Source: Mesorhizobium sp. B2-8-5 (GTDB taxonomy: Bacteria > Pseudomonadota > Alphaproteobacteria > Rhizobiales > Rhizobiaceae). Taken from it: a stretch of 64,000 bases of DNA. Within the stretch, counting starts at the first letter, position 1, and every line of letters starts with the position of its first letter. Location: NCBI RefSeq assembly GCF_006440675.2, contig NZ_CP083951.1, positions 1,707,501-1,771,500 of the forward strand, in the 5' to 3' direction. A model generated the notes under the pieces. That model did no database searches. It was not told the DNA's origin and worked only from the letters and a program-made list of their open reading frames with translations. The position numbers and the translations under genes were made by a program. Below, piece after piece: positions 19,431-27,589 of the stretch.

Positions 19431-19676
19431 TTGCGAGCTCGAAGCCGGCCGGGGGGCGGCTGCTGGTTCGAGGCTGGCCGCGCCCGTGTGCATCTGGTGT
19501 GGAGGCCGCCTTTTGCCCTGCCAAGAAGGTGCACCCGGCGTTTGTGGTTGACGAGCTCCAAAGCTTCGCGCGCGTCTCAACACGGCGGGGTTTGCGTGCA
19601 AAGACGACGAGCCGATTGATGGTTTTTACCGGACGTACGTGTCCGATCCGTTTGGCAATCGGATTGAGTTAATGGG
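19431..19676 (+). pseudogene. VOC-superfamily (glyoxalase-like) gene remnant, frameshifted
   Basis: Conserved VOC blocks appear in three different plus-strand frames: GGCWFEAGRARVHL (about 19455-19497), then VHPAFVVDELQSFARVS (about 19528-19578), then TAGFACKDDEPIDGFYRTY and VSDPFGNRIELMG (about 19581-19676). Together they read as the C-terminal two-thirds of a small VOC metalloenzyme, with the N-terminal part missing. At least two frameshifts separate the blocks, so the gene is dead. It sits between the IalB-like gene and the second tRNA repeat copy, consistent with decay near an island boundary. Confidence 0.8.
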
Positions 19677-19841
19677 AGTCGCGGGACAACGGTGCGGAGC
19701 CAGGCGCGGATACTTATGATAGCAGAGGACCGCTACCTCGTGAACTCACTATGGGGGGCGCGCTCTGGGCAGGTTGCCATACAGCGCTGTCACGGAATTC
19801 GTTTGTTGAAGGATCTTCCTTAAGGATCGCCGGCGCGCTTG

Positions 19842-19899
19842 AATCCAGTCCCCGCAACCAAACTCAAAACGGCCCGCTCAACGCGGGCCGTTTTGCGTT
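19842..19899 (+). repeat. tRNA-fMet 3' end plus terminator, copy B
   Basis: This is the second copy of the 58-bp segment at 2683-2740 (57 of 58 identical; identical for 52 bases from 19848). The rest of the tRNA is absent upstream: the D and anticodon arms cannot be found before 19842. The hairpin (19866-19877 pairs with 19883-19894) is preserved and can still work as a terminator. It marks the right edge of the 17.2-kb block. Confidence 0.85.
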
Positions 19900-19975
19900 T
19901 CTGAGGGCCGGTGGATTTGAACTCTCGTCATGGCCTGCAAGAAGGTAAAGCTGACGCCCCCGGGGCAGAGAAGCC

Positions 19976-19995
19976 AAATCCTGGCCCTGCAACCA
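19976..19995 (+). repeat. degenerate third tRNA-fMet 3' end
   Basis: AAATCCTGGCCCTGCAACCA matches the tRNA-fMet 3' end at 2682-2701 at 18 of 20 positions. It lies 77 bp after the end of copy B and is again followed, after about 11 bp, by a strong terminator hairpin of different sequence. Tandem tRNA-end remnants are a usual trace of successive integrations at one tRNA, but 20 bp is short. Confidence 0.5.
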
Positions 19996-20006
19996 GCTTC
20001 GATTGA

Positions 20007-20041
20007 AAAACGCCGGCAACTCAAGGAGTTGCCGGCGTTTT
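20007..20041. terminator. bidirectional terminator
   Basis: Arms AAAACGCCGGCAACT (20007-20021) and AGTTGCCGGCGTTTT (20027-20041) pair perfectly over 15 bp around a 5-nt loop. It lies 34 bp past the end of the minus-strand operon that finishes at 20075 and would stop that transcript; on the plus strand it shields the operon from transcripts leaving the block to the left. Confidence 0.92.
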
Positions 20042-20074
20042 GCTTCGTGGCGCAGCTCCGCTCAGACGGAATCG

Positions 20075-20887
20075 TCAGGCGGGCTTGTCGTCGGGATGGC
20101 CAAGCTCGCAGAACCAGCCGCCGAGATATTTCACCGACGGCTTGTTCGGATCGGGAACAGGGGTTTTGGCCTCGACCGCGGCGCGAAATGGCTCGGCGCT
20201 GTCCTGCGGGATGAACCCAAGGTGGTCCGCGCCGCTGTTGTCGACCATCTTCAGCTTGTTGTTGGAAATGCCGAAGGAGATCGTGTGGCCGACGCGCGGC
20301 GCGGTAAGCGACGCTTCGACCAGGCGCACGCAATCGGCGAAGGAGAGATATGACCACAGCATGCGCCGGTCGGCCGGTTCGGGGAAGGACGAGAAGATGC
20401 GCAGGCACGCCGTCTCGATGCCGAACTTGTCCCAATAGAGCCGACTGAGGCTCTCGACGAAGTTCTTCGAAACGCCATAGAGGCTGTCGGGGCGCACCGG
20501 CGCGTCGACGCCGATATGCGCCTCGATCTCGTGATAGCCGATGGCATGCACGGACGAGGCATAGATGATGCGCTTCACGCTGTGTTTACGGGCGCCTTCA
20601 TAGATGTGGTAGGAGCCGCGGATGCTGGAATCGAGGATGGTCTGCCATTCGCATTCGAGCGGCGCGCCGCCGAAATGGACGATCGCGTCGCAATCCTTGG
20701 TCGCGGCGATCGTGGCTTCCATGTCGGCGAGGTCGAAGACCGCTTCCTCCTCGTGCGGCGCAAGGTCGCCGAAGGGTTCGCGGCCCGCCAGGCGGATCGT
20801 CTTGGCCAACGGCGCCAGCCCCTTGCGCAGCTGCGAGCCGAGCCGGCCGGCGGCGCCGGTGATCAGGATACGTTCGTAATGCGGCAT
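20075..20887 (-). CDS. udh: NAD-dependent epimerase/dehydratase, uronate-dehydrogenase-like
   Basis: The 270-aa protein is an extended SDR. The N-terminal ILITGAAGRLGSQLRKGL is the Rossmann dinucleotide-binding loop, and YGVSKNFVE carries the catalytic Tyr-Lys pair at about residues 135-139. The compact length, VHFGGAP and SSVHAIGY agree with bacterial uronate dehydrogenases, which oxidise galacturonate or glucuronate to the aldarolactone with NAD. Substrate is inferred from overall resemblance. The ATG at 20887 has GGAG six bases upstream, overlapping the end of the aminotransferase gene. It is the last gene of the hydantoinase operon and is followed by the terminator at 20007-20041. Confidence 0.75.
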   Translation of the reverse strand: MPHYERILITGAAGRLGSQLRKGLAPLAKTIRLAGREPFGDLAPHEEEAVFDLADMEATIAATKDCDAIVHFGGAPLECEWQTILDSSIRGSYHIYEGARKHSVKRIIYASSVHAIGYHEIEAHIGVDAPVRPDSLYGVSKNFVESLSRLYWDKFGIETACLRIFSSFPEPADRRMLWSYLSFADCVRLVEASLTAPRVGHTISFGISNNKLKMVDNSGADHLGFIPQDSAEPFRAAVEAKTPVPDPNKPSVKYLGGWFCELGHPDDKPA

Positions 20888-20890
20888 CAC

Positions 20891-22093
20891 TTACTCCACT
20901 TGCGCGACGGCGGCGTTGATCCGCGCGATCGCCTCGGTCAGCACCTCTTCGCTGGTCGCGGTCGAGATGCGGAAATAGGGCGACAGTCCATAGGCGACGC
21001 CAGGCACCGACGCCACCCGGCCTTCGTTCAGGAGATAGTTTGCCACAGCCGCATCGTCCTCCAGCACGACGCCCTTGGGTGTCTTGCGGCCGATCAGGCT
21101 GGCGCAGCCGATATAGGCGTAGAAAGCGCCACCCGGCGGCGGCAGCGTCAGGCCGTTGATCTTCCGGATGCCGTCCACCACCAGGTCGCGGCGCGCCTCG
21201 AAAGCCTGGCGGAAGCGGGCGACTTCATGCTGCGGGCCGTTGAGCGCGGCGACAGTCGCTGCCTGCGCGATCGAGCAAACCGAGGTGCAGGATTGGCTCT
21301 GGATGGTCGACATCGCCTTGAGAAGTGGTGTCGGCCCGGCCGCGTAGCCGACGCGCCAGCCGGTCATCGCATAGGATTTCGAAACGCCGTTGACGATCAG
21401 CGTGCGGTCCTTGAGCTCGGGGCAGGCCTTGCCGAAGGAAACGAACTCGCGTCCGTCGAACAGGATGTGCTCGTAGATCTCGTCGGAAAGGATGAGCACC
21501 TGAGGATGCTTCGCCAGCACCGCGCCCAGCGCCTTGAGATCGGATTGCGAATAAACCGCGCCGGACGGGTTGCCCGGCATGTTGAGGAAGAGCCACTTCG
21601 TCCTTGGCGTGATCGCCTTTTCCAAGAGCGCCGGCGTCAGCCGGAAGCCGGTGGTCTCCGGGCATTCGACGACGACCGGCGTGCCGCCGAGCAGCTTCAC
21701 CATTTCCGGGTAGGAGACGAAATAGGGCGCCGGCAGGATCGCCTCGTCGCCGGTCTCGAGCGTCGCCATAAGCGCGTTGAAGATGATCTGCTTGGCGCCG
21801 TTGGCGACGACGATATCATCGGCGGTGTAGTCCAGCCCGTTCTCGCGGCGGAATTTGCCGGCTATGGCTTCGCGCACTTCGACTGTGCCGGCGGCGGCCG
21901 TGTAGAGTGTCTGGCCGGCCTTGGCGGCGAAATGAGCGGCATCGACGATGTGATGCGGTGTCGGAAAATCGGGTTCGCCCAGGCCGAGATCGATCACGTC
22001 GACGCCCTTGGCGCGCAGCGCCTTGGCGGCCTGCGAAGCCGCCATCGAAGCCGAAGGCTTCACCGCCGACAGGCGAGAGGCAACATAGCTCAT
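20891..22093 (-). CDS. class I pyridoxal-phosphate aminotransferase (aspartate type)
   Basis: The 400-aa protein is a full-length fold-type I aminotransferase. PLP-lysine is Lys239 in NGVSKSYAMTGWRVGY; Asn175 (NMPGNPSGA) and Asp204 (ILSDEIYE) are the cofactor contacts; FRISTATS near the C-terminus carries the carboxylate-binding Arg. It resembles AspC/AatA-type enzymes of rhizobia, which accept aspartate and often other amino acids. The ATG overlaps the HyuB-type stop codon (ATGA), so it is translationally coupled to the hydantoinase genes. Context suggests it removes the amino group from a product of that pathway rather than serving general metabolism. Confidence 0.88.
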   Translation of the reverse strand: MSYVASRLSAVKPSASMAASQAAKALRAKGVDVIDLGLGEPDFPTPHHIVDAAHFAAKAGQTLYTAAAGTVEVREAIAGKFRRENGLDYTADDIVVANGAKQIIFNALMATLETGDEAILPAPYFVSYPEMVKLLGGTPVVVECPETTGFRLTPALLEKAITPRTKWLFLNMPGNPSGAVYSQSDLKALGAVLAKHPQVLILSDEIYEHILFDGREFVSFGKACPELKDRTLIVNGVSKSYAMTGWRVGYAAGPTPLLKAMSTIQSQSCTSVCSIAQAATVAALNGPQHEVARFRQAFEARRDLVVDGIRKINGLTLPPPGGAFYAYIGCASLIGRKTPKGVVLEDDAAVANYLLNEGRVASVPGVAYGLSPYFRISTATSEEVLTEAIARINAAVAQVE

Positions 22094-23709
22094 CAGTCGT
22101 TCTCCGTGATGTAACCCTTGGACCGGTCATTGGCTCGCGCGGCCGCATTGCGTTTGGCCGGATCGCCATAGCCGCCGCCGCCCGGCAGTTCGAGGATCAG
22201 CCGCCGCCCTGCCGGCACATGCTGCCAGCCTTTCGGGCGCATCTTTGTGCCGTCGTCGAGCTTGACGACACCAGCGACGCCCGGCTTGCCGCCGTTGCGT
22301 CCGTGGGCCGGATGATTGACGCGGTCGAACATGGCCGAGAAGTCGAATTCATGGCCGTCGGTGGCGGCGATCTCGATAACCTGCCCCAAGCCGCCGCGGA
22401 ATTCGCCGTCGCCGCCGGAGTTGGGCCGTAGCTCCTTGCGCCAGATGACGATCGGCCCGGTATGCTCGGTCGCCTCGATCGGCATGGTGTGGACGCCCGA
22501 CGGAAAGGCCGTGGCCGACAATCCGTCGAGCTCGGGGCGGGCGCCCATGCCGCCGGAGTTGAACATCAGCACCTCGGCGCGCCGGCCGGATGCGCCGGCA
22601 ACGGGGCGCGCCGAAATATGGATGTTCCAGAGCGCGCCGGCGCCTTCGGCAAGGATTTTTCCGGGCAACGCCTTGGAGAAGGCGCCGAGCACCAGATCGG
22701 GAACCATGTGGCCGAAAATATGCCTGAGCGCCACCGGCGCCGGCCGCACCGCGTTCAGGATGTTGACCGGCGACGACACGGTGAAAAAGGCGAGCGAAGC
22801 GGCGTTGTTGGGAATGTCGGGCGCCACCATGCATTTCAGCGCATAGCAGGCATAGGCCTTGCTGTAGATGATCGGGCAGTTGATGCCCCACCGGCTCATC
22901 GGATCGGTGCCGGTGAAATCGACTTCGACATGGTCGTCGCGGACCGAGACCGTGGCTGCAAGCTTGACCGGCTCGTCGTAGCCGTCGGTCACCAGCTCGT
23001 TCGACCAGCTTCCCTTCGGCAGCGCCTCGATGCGCTCGAGCATCGCGTCGCGGGTGCGCGAGAAGATGAAGTCGCCGAGCCCGCCGAGCGAGGCCAGGCC
23101 GATCTCCTTCATCATGTCGACCAGGCGCCGGTGGCCGACCTCGTTGCAGGCGGCCAAGGAATAGAAATCACCAACCACCTGGTTGGGCTCGCGGACATTG
23201 GCGCGCAGGATGCGGACGAGATCGAGATTGACTTTGCCCTTTTCCGCGAACTTCATGATCGGGATCTGGATGCCTTCCTCATAGACCGACTTGCCGTCGG
23301 CGCCGAAGCCGCGGCCGCCGACATCGACGACATGCGCCGTGCAGGCGAAGAAGGCCACGAGCTCGCCGTTGAGGAAGGACGGCGACACCATGGTGATGTC
23401 GTGCAGGTGGCCGGTGCCGAGCCAAGGGTCGTTGGTGACATAGGTGTCGCCTTCGAACATCTCCTCGCGCGGGATTGCGTGCATGAAATGCAGCACCGCC
23501 TCGGCCATGGTGTTGACGTGGCCCGGCGTGCCGGTCACCGCCTGCGCCAGCATCTGGCCGCGCGGATCGAACACGCCGGCCGACAGGTCGCCGGATTCGC
23601 GCACGGAGGTCGAGAAGGCGGTGCGCAGCAAAGTGAGCGCCTGCTCCTCGACCACCGAGATCAACCGGTTCCACATGACCTGCATGCGGATTTCGCCAAT
23701 ATCGCTCAT
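22093..23709 (-). CDS. hyuB: hydantoinase B/oxoprolinase-family protein
   Basis: The 538-aa protein matches the HyuB family: SVRESGDLSAGVFDPRGQMLAQ, NDPWLGTGHLHDITMVSP, and the late SGGDGEFRGGLGQ and ELPGGGGYGDP motifs. HyuB pairs with HyuA to form ATP-dependent enzymes acting on cyclic amides (N-methylhydantoin, 5-oxoproline) or, in carboxylase members, on acetone or acetophenone. Substrate cannot be read from sequence. It starts at 23709 with an ATGA overlap to HyuA and ends with an ATGA overlap to the aminotransferase. Length is normal. Confidence 0.92.
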   Translation of the reverse strand: MSDIGEIRMQVMWNRLISVVEEQALTLLRTAFSTSVRESGDLSAGVFDPRGQMLAQAVTGTPGHVNTMAEAVLHFMHAIPREEMFEGDTYVTNDPWLGTGHLHDITMVSPSFLNGELVAFFACTAHVVDVGGRGFGADGKSVYEEGIQIPIMKFAEKGKVNLDLVRILRANVREPNQVVGDFYSLAACNEVGHRRLVDMMKEIGLASLGGLGDFIFSRTRDAMLERIEALPKGSWSNELVTDGYDEPVKLAATVSVRDDHVEVDFTGTDPMSRWGINCPIIYSKAYACYALKCMVAPDIPNNAASLAFFTVSSPVNILNAVRPAPVALRHIFGHMVPDLVLGAFSKALPGKILAEGAGALWNIHISARPVAGASGRRAEVLMFNSGGMGARPELDGLSATAFPSGVHTMPIEATEHTGPIVIWRKELRPNSGGDGEFRGGLGQVIEIAATDGHEFDFSAMFDRVNHPAHGRNGGKPGVAGVVKLDDGTKMRPKGWQHVPAGRRLILELPGGGGYGDPAKRNAAARANDRSKGYITEND

Positions 23710-25802
23710 GCCTGGCTGCCTTTGCGGATCAGGAGTATCGCGCCTTCGCTCTGGATGACGGCGTCGAAGCTGGTGGTGACGACGGTGGACGTCTCGCGCT
23801 CCACGATGACTGCCGGACCGGCGACGCGATCGCCGGCGCAGAGCGTGTCACGCTCGACAATGCCATAGCTGCGCGGCGCGCCGCTGACCGGATCGAACAC
23901 CGCGCGCGCCGTTGTCGGCTCGCTGGTCTTCTTGCCGATGATGAGCTCATGTCTTGCGCCTGGGGGCCGAACGTCCGTCGCCTTGACCGACCAGGTGACG
24001 ATCTCGATCTCCAAACCGTCGAGGCCTTCGATGGCGCGGCCGAAGAAGCGCTGGTAGTTCTGCTCGAACAGCTCCTTGAGCTTTGCCACGGCATCGTCGC
24101 CGAACGGTTCGTCCGCCAGCGGCACGGGGATTTCCCAGCCTTGGCCGGCATAGCGCATGAAGGCGGTGATCTCGCAGACGACTTTTCCGCTGGCGCCGGT
24201 GCGCACGAAACCCTCGGCGGAGGCTTTGAGGTCGGCGAGGAGTGCGTTGACTTCGGCCGGCTTGAAGCGCGACAGGCGCGTCAGCTTCGACGCCAGGGCT
24301 TCGTAGCCGAACGGCGCCTTGAGGAAGCCGATCGCCGACCCGACGCCGGCGCCGCGCGGCACGATGCATTGGTCGATCCCGAGCTTTTCGCAAAGCCTTG
24401 CGGCGTGGAGGGGTGCTGCGCCACCAAAGGCGATCATCAGATTGTCGGAGATGTTCTTGCCGTTTTCGACGGCGTGGACGCGGGCAGCATTCGCCATGTT
24501 CTCGTCCACCACCTCGCAGATGCCGAAGGCGGTCGCCATGGCATTCAGCGACAGGCGCTCGCCGACGTCGCGCAGGATCGCCTGCTCGGACGCGGCGGTG
24601 TCGAGCTTGATCGCGCCCCCGGCAAAATTGTCGGGGTCCAGCTTGCCGAGCACGAGGTCGGCGTCGGTGATCGCCGGACGCTTGCCGCCGCGGCCGTAGC
24701 AGGCGGGGCCGGGTTCAGAGCCGGCGCTTTCCGGTCCGGTCTGAATGCGGCCCATGGCGTCGACCCAGGCGATCGAGCCGCCGCCGGCGCCGATCTCGAT
24801 CATCTCGATCACCGGGATGGAGATCGGCATGCCCGAGCCCTTCGAAAAGCGGTAGGTGCGGGCTACTTCGAAGGTCCGCGCCGTGCGCGGCGCAAAATCC
24901 TCGATCAGGCAGATCTTGGCGGTGGTGCCGCCCATGTCATAGGAGACGACCTTTTCGAGCCCGAAGCGCCGGGCGATGTCGGCGGCGAAAATGGCGCCTC
25001 CCGCAGGACCGGATTCGACCAGGCGAACCGGGAATTCCGAAGCGGTTTCGACCGAGATCAGGCCGCCGCCCGAATGGATCATGAAGACCGGGCAGTCGGC
25101 GCCCATGTCCTTCAGCCGCGTCTGCAGGCGGGCGAGGTAGTCAGCCATCTGCGGCCGCACATAGGCGTTGGCGCAGACCGTGTTGAAGCGCTCGAACTCG
25201 CGCATCTGCGGCGACACCTCGGCGCTGATCGAAATCGGGATGGTGAGTTTCCTGGAGAGGATCTCGCGGGCGCGACGCTCGTGGTCGGGGTTGGCGTAGG
25301 CGTGGATGAAGCCGATCGCCACCGAGCCGAAATTGCCGGCAGCGATCCGGTCGGCGATCTCCTCGAGCGCGGCTTCGTCGAGCGGCTGCAGCTCCTGTCC
25401 CTCGGCGCCGATGCGGCCCCTGACTGTGAAGCGGTCCTCGCGCGGGATCAGCGGCGTCGGCAGTTGCAGGTTCAAGTCATACTGCTCGAAGCGGTTCTCC
25501 GTCCGCATCTCGATCACGTCGCGAAAACCTTCGGTCGTGACCAGCGCGGTCCGGGCGCCGCGCCGCTCGATCAGCGCGTTGGTGGCGAGCGTCGTGCCGT
25601 GGATGATGATGCCGATCTCGGTTGCAGAAATTCCGGCATCGCGGATCACCACGTCGATACCGTCGAGGATCGCCTGCTCGGGCGCCGCATAATTGGTCAG
25701 CACCTTGGTCGAAAACATCGTCCCCCTGACATCGAGCGCGATGTCGGTGAAGGTGCCGCCAATGTCGGCGCCGAGACGGATGTCGTCTGATCTGGAGGTC
25801 AT
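23706..25802 (-). CDS. hyuA: hydantoinase A/oxoprolinase-family protein
   Basis: The 698-aa protein begins with the actin-like ATPase phosphate-1 motif, RLGADIGGTFTDIALD (about residues 9-24), then HGTTLATNALIERRGA. A second half contains SYDMGGTTAKICLI, GAGGGSIAWVD, GPACYGRGG, and AFGGAAPLHAARL. These are the signatures of HyuA. The ATG at 25802 follows the TPP-enzyme stop with a 4-bp overlap; the open frame continues much further upstream but only as a shadow of the TPP gene. HyuA and HyuB act together in the cytoplasm. Confidence 0.93.
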   Translation of the reverse strand: MTSRSDDIRLGADIGGTFTDIALDVRGTMFSTKVLTNYAAPEQAILDGIDVVIRDAGISATEIGIIIHGTTLATNALIERRGARTALVTTEGFRDVIEMRTENRFEQYDLNLQLPTPLIPREDRFTVRGRIGAEGQELQPLDEAALEEIADRIAAGNFGSVAIGFIHAYANPDHERRAREILSRKLTIPISISAEVSPQMREFERFNTVCANAYVRPQMADYLARLQTRLKDMGADCPVFMIHSGGGLISVETASEFPVRLVESGPAGGAIFAADIARRFGLEKVVSYDMGGTTAKICLIEDFAPRTARTFEVARTYRFSKGSGMPISIPVIEMIEIGAGGGSIAWVDAMGRIQTGPESAGSEPGPACYGRGGKRPAITDADLVLGKLDPDNFAGGAIKLDTAASEQAILRDVGERLSLNAMATAFGICEVVDENMANAARVHAVENGKNISDNLMIAFGGAAPLHAARLCEKLGIDQCIVPRGAGVGSAIGFLKAPFGYEALASKLTRLSRFKPAEVNALLADLKASAEGFVRTGASGKVVCEITAFMRYAGQGWEIPVPLADEPFGDDAVAKLKELFEQNYQRFFGRAIEGLDGLEIEIVTWSVKATDVRPPGARHELIIGKKTSEPTTARAVFDPVSGAPRSYGIVERDTLCAGDRVAGPAVIVERETSTVVTTSFDAVIQSEGAILLIRKGSQA

Positions 25803-27469
25803 GCCTTGGCCTTCTGCGAAGCAAGCGCGGCGTCGCGCATCTGGGAAAGGGTTTGCCGGGGCGTGAGCGCTTCGGGCGAGATGGCGATGTCGAGGACCGC
25901 GCCCGTTGTCGAGGCGAGCGCCCGATCGAAGGCGGCGGCGAAATCCCCGGTCGATTCGACGCGCTCGGCGTGAAAACCATAGGCCTTTGCCAGCGCCACG
26001 AAGTCCGGGTTTTCCAGCGAGGTGCCGGAGACGCGGGCCGGATAGTTGCGTTCCTGATGCGCGCGGATCGTACCGTAAATGCCGTTGTTGATGATGAGCA
26101 CGATCGGCTGCGCGCCTGCCTGCATGGCAGTGCCGAGCTCCTGGCAATTCATCTGAAAGTCGCCGTCGCCGGCAAAGCAGACGACAGTGCGGTCCGGATA
26201 GGCGACCTTCGCGGCGACTGCCGCCGGCAGGCCGTAGCCCATGGCGCCGGATTGCGGCGCGAGCAGCCGCGCCTGCGGTCCGAATTTGAAGAACTTGTTC
26301 GGCCATACGGTGAAATTGCCGGCGCCGTTGGTGACGATGACGTCGGTCGGCAAGGTCTCGCGCAGCCAGGCGCTGACCGCGACCATGTCGACCGGGCCGG
26401 GCTGTACGGGTGCCGCGAAGGCGCCTTCATAGGCCTTGCGCGCCGCCGCGCGCCAGTCGGCCCAGCCACCCTTCACCGGCGTCAGGGCCTTGGCGAAAGT
26501 GTTCGGGCCGGCGTGGATACCGATCGCGGGCACATAGATCTTGCCGATCTCGCGGTCGGAGCCGTGCGCATGGATCAGCTTCTGGCGCGGCACCGGAACG
26601 TCGAGCAGCGTGTAGCCGTCCGTCGTCATCTCGCCGAAGCGGACATTGACGGCCAGAATCACGTCCGCATCGCGGATCAGCGTCTTGACATGCGCCACCA
26701 TGCCGACGCCGGCTTCGCCGACGAACACCGGCGAATGGTTGTCGAACTGGTCCTGGTAGCGGAAGGCGGCAACCACAGGGATGTCTGAAGCCTCGGCGAA
26801 GGCCTGGAGCGCGGCGCGTCCATCGGTCGTCCAGTTGGCGCCACCCATGAGCAGCGCTGGCTTCTCTGCCACAGCCAGCATCTCAAGCGCCGCCGCGACG
26901 GCATCCCGCGACGGAGCGGCTTCGAAAATCGAAGCAGGGCCGCTGAGCGGCGCGGCCTCGGTCATGGTCGTCAGCATGTCTTCGGGCAGCGCGACGACGA
27001 CGGGGCCGGGCCGGCCGGTCAAGGCGGTGGTCCAGGCGCGCGCTACGATCTCGGGAAGTCGCGCGACGTCGTCGATCTCGACCGCCCATTTTGCGACGGT
27101 CCCATAGACCGCCCGGTAATCGATCTCCTGGAAGGCTTCGCGGCCTTTCATGTCGGTGCCGACCTGGCCGACGAAGAGGATCATGGGCGAGGAGTCCTGC
27201 ATGGCGGTGTGGACGCCGATGCTGGCATTGGTCACGCCCGGGCCACGCGTCACGAAGCAGATGCCCGGTGTGCCCGTCAGCTTGCCATAGGCGGAAGCCA
27301 TGAAGGCCGCGCCGCCTTCGTTGCGGCAAAGCACGTAGTCGAGCTTGCCATGGGTATCGTGCAGCGCGTCGAGGACGGCCAGATAGCTCTCGCCGGGAAC
27401 GCCAAAGCTCTTGGTGACACCCAAGGCGATGAGGCACTCGACAAGAAGGCGACCGCCATTGCGGACCAT
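25799..27469 (-). CDS. thiamine-diphosphate-dependent enzyme, acetolactate-synthase-like
   Basis: The 556-aa protein has the three domains of the POX/ALS family. The catalytic Glu is in CRNEGGAAFMA (about residue 50). The ThDP-binding motif GDGDFQMNCQELGTA, followed by IINNGIYGT, is at about 430-465. It differs from ordinary IlvB, and no IlvN-like small subunit follows, so branched-chain synthesis is unlikely. Other members decarboxylate or cleave 2-oxo acids. I chose the ATG at 27469, with AGAGGA nine bases upstream; the frame is open to 27499. It is the first gene of the hydantoinase operon and overlaps hyuA by 4 bp. Confidence 0.88.
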   Translation of the reverse strand: MVRNGGRLLVECLIALGVTKSFGVPGESYLAVLDALHDTHGKLDYVLCRNEGGAAFMASAYGKLTGTPGICFVTRGPGVTNASIGVHTAMQDSSPMILFVGQVGTDMKGREAFQEIDYRAVYGTVAKWAVEIDDVARLPEIVARAWTTALTGRPGPVVVALPEDMLTTMTEAAPLSGPASIFEAAPSRDAVAAALEMLAVAEKPALLMGGANWTTDGRAALQAFAEASDIPVVAAFRYQDQFDNHSPVFVGEAGVGMVAHVKTLIRDADVILAVNVRFGEMTTDGYTLLDVPVPRQKLIHAHGSDREIGKIYVPAIGIHAGPNTFAKALTPVKGGWADWRAAARKAYEGAFAAPVQPGPVDMVAVSAWLRETLPTDVIVTNGAGNFTVWPNKFFKFGPQARLLAPQSGAMGYGLPAAVAAKVAYPDRTVVCFAGDGDFQMNCQELGTAMQAGAQPIVLIINNGIYGTIRAHQERNYPARVSGTSLENPDFVALAKAYGFHAERVESTGDFAAAFDRALASTTGAVLDIAISPEALTPRQTLSQMRDAALASQKAKA

Positions 27470-27589
27470 GCTTCGACATCCTCTTAAAGCTGGCGGCAAG
27501 CGGACCGGGCCTGCCCTTGCAACTATACCTGCACCGCGGCGGGCCGGCGCGAAATCAAGAAATGCGATCCATACGAAAGTTTTTCTTTG

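Noticed and set aside
2741..19847. Complete integrative element
   Set aside because: No integrase, excisionase, relaxase or conjugation gene is visible, so only a tRNA-bounded block can be claimed.
25799..27469. Biosynthetic acetolactate synthase large subunit (IlvB)
   Set aside because: No regulatory small subunit or ilvC follows, and the operon context is hydantoinase-type catabolism.
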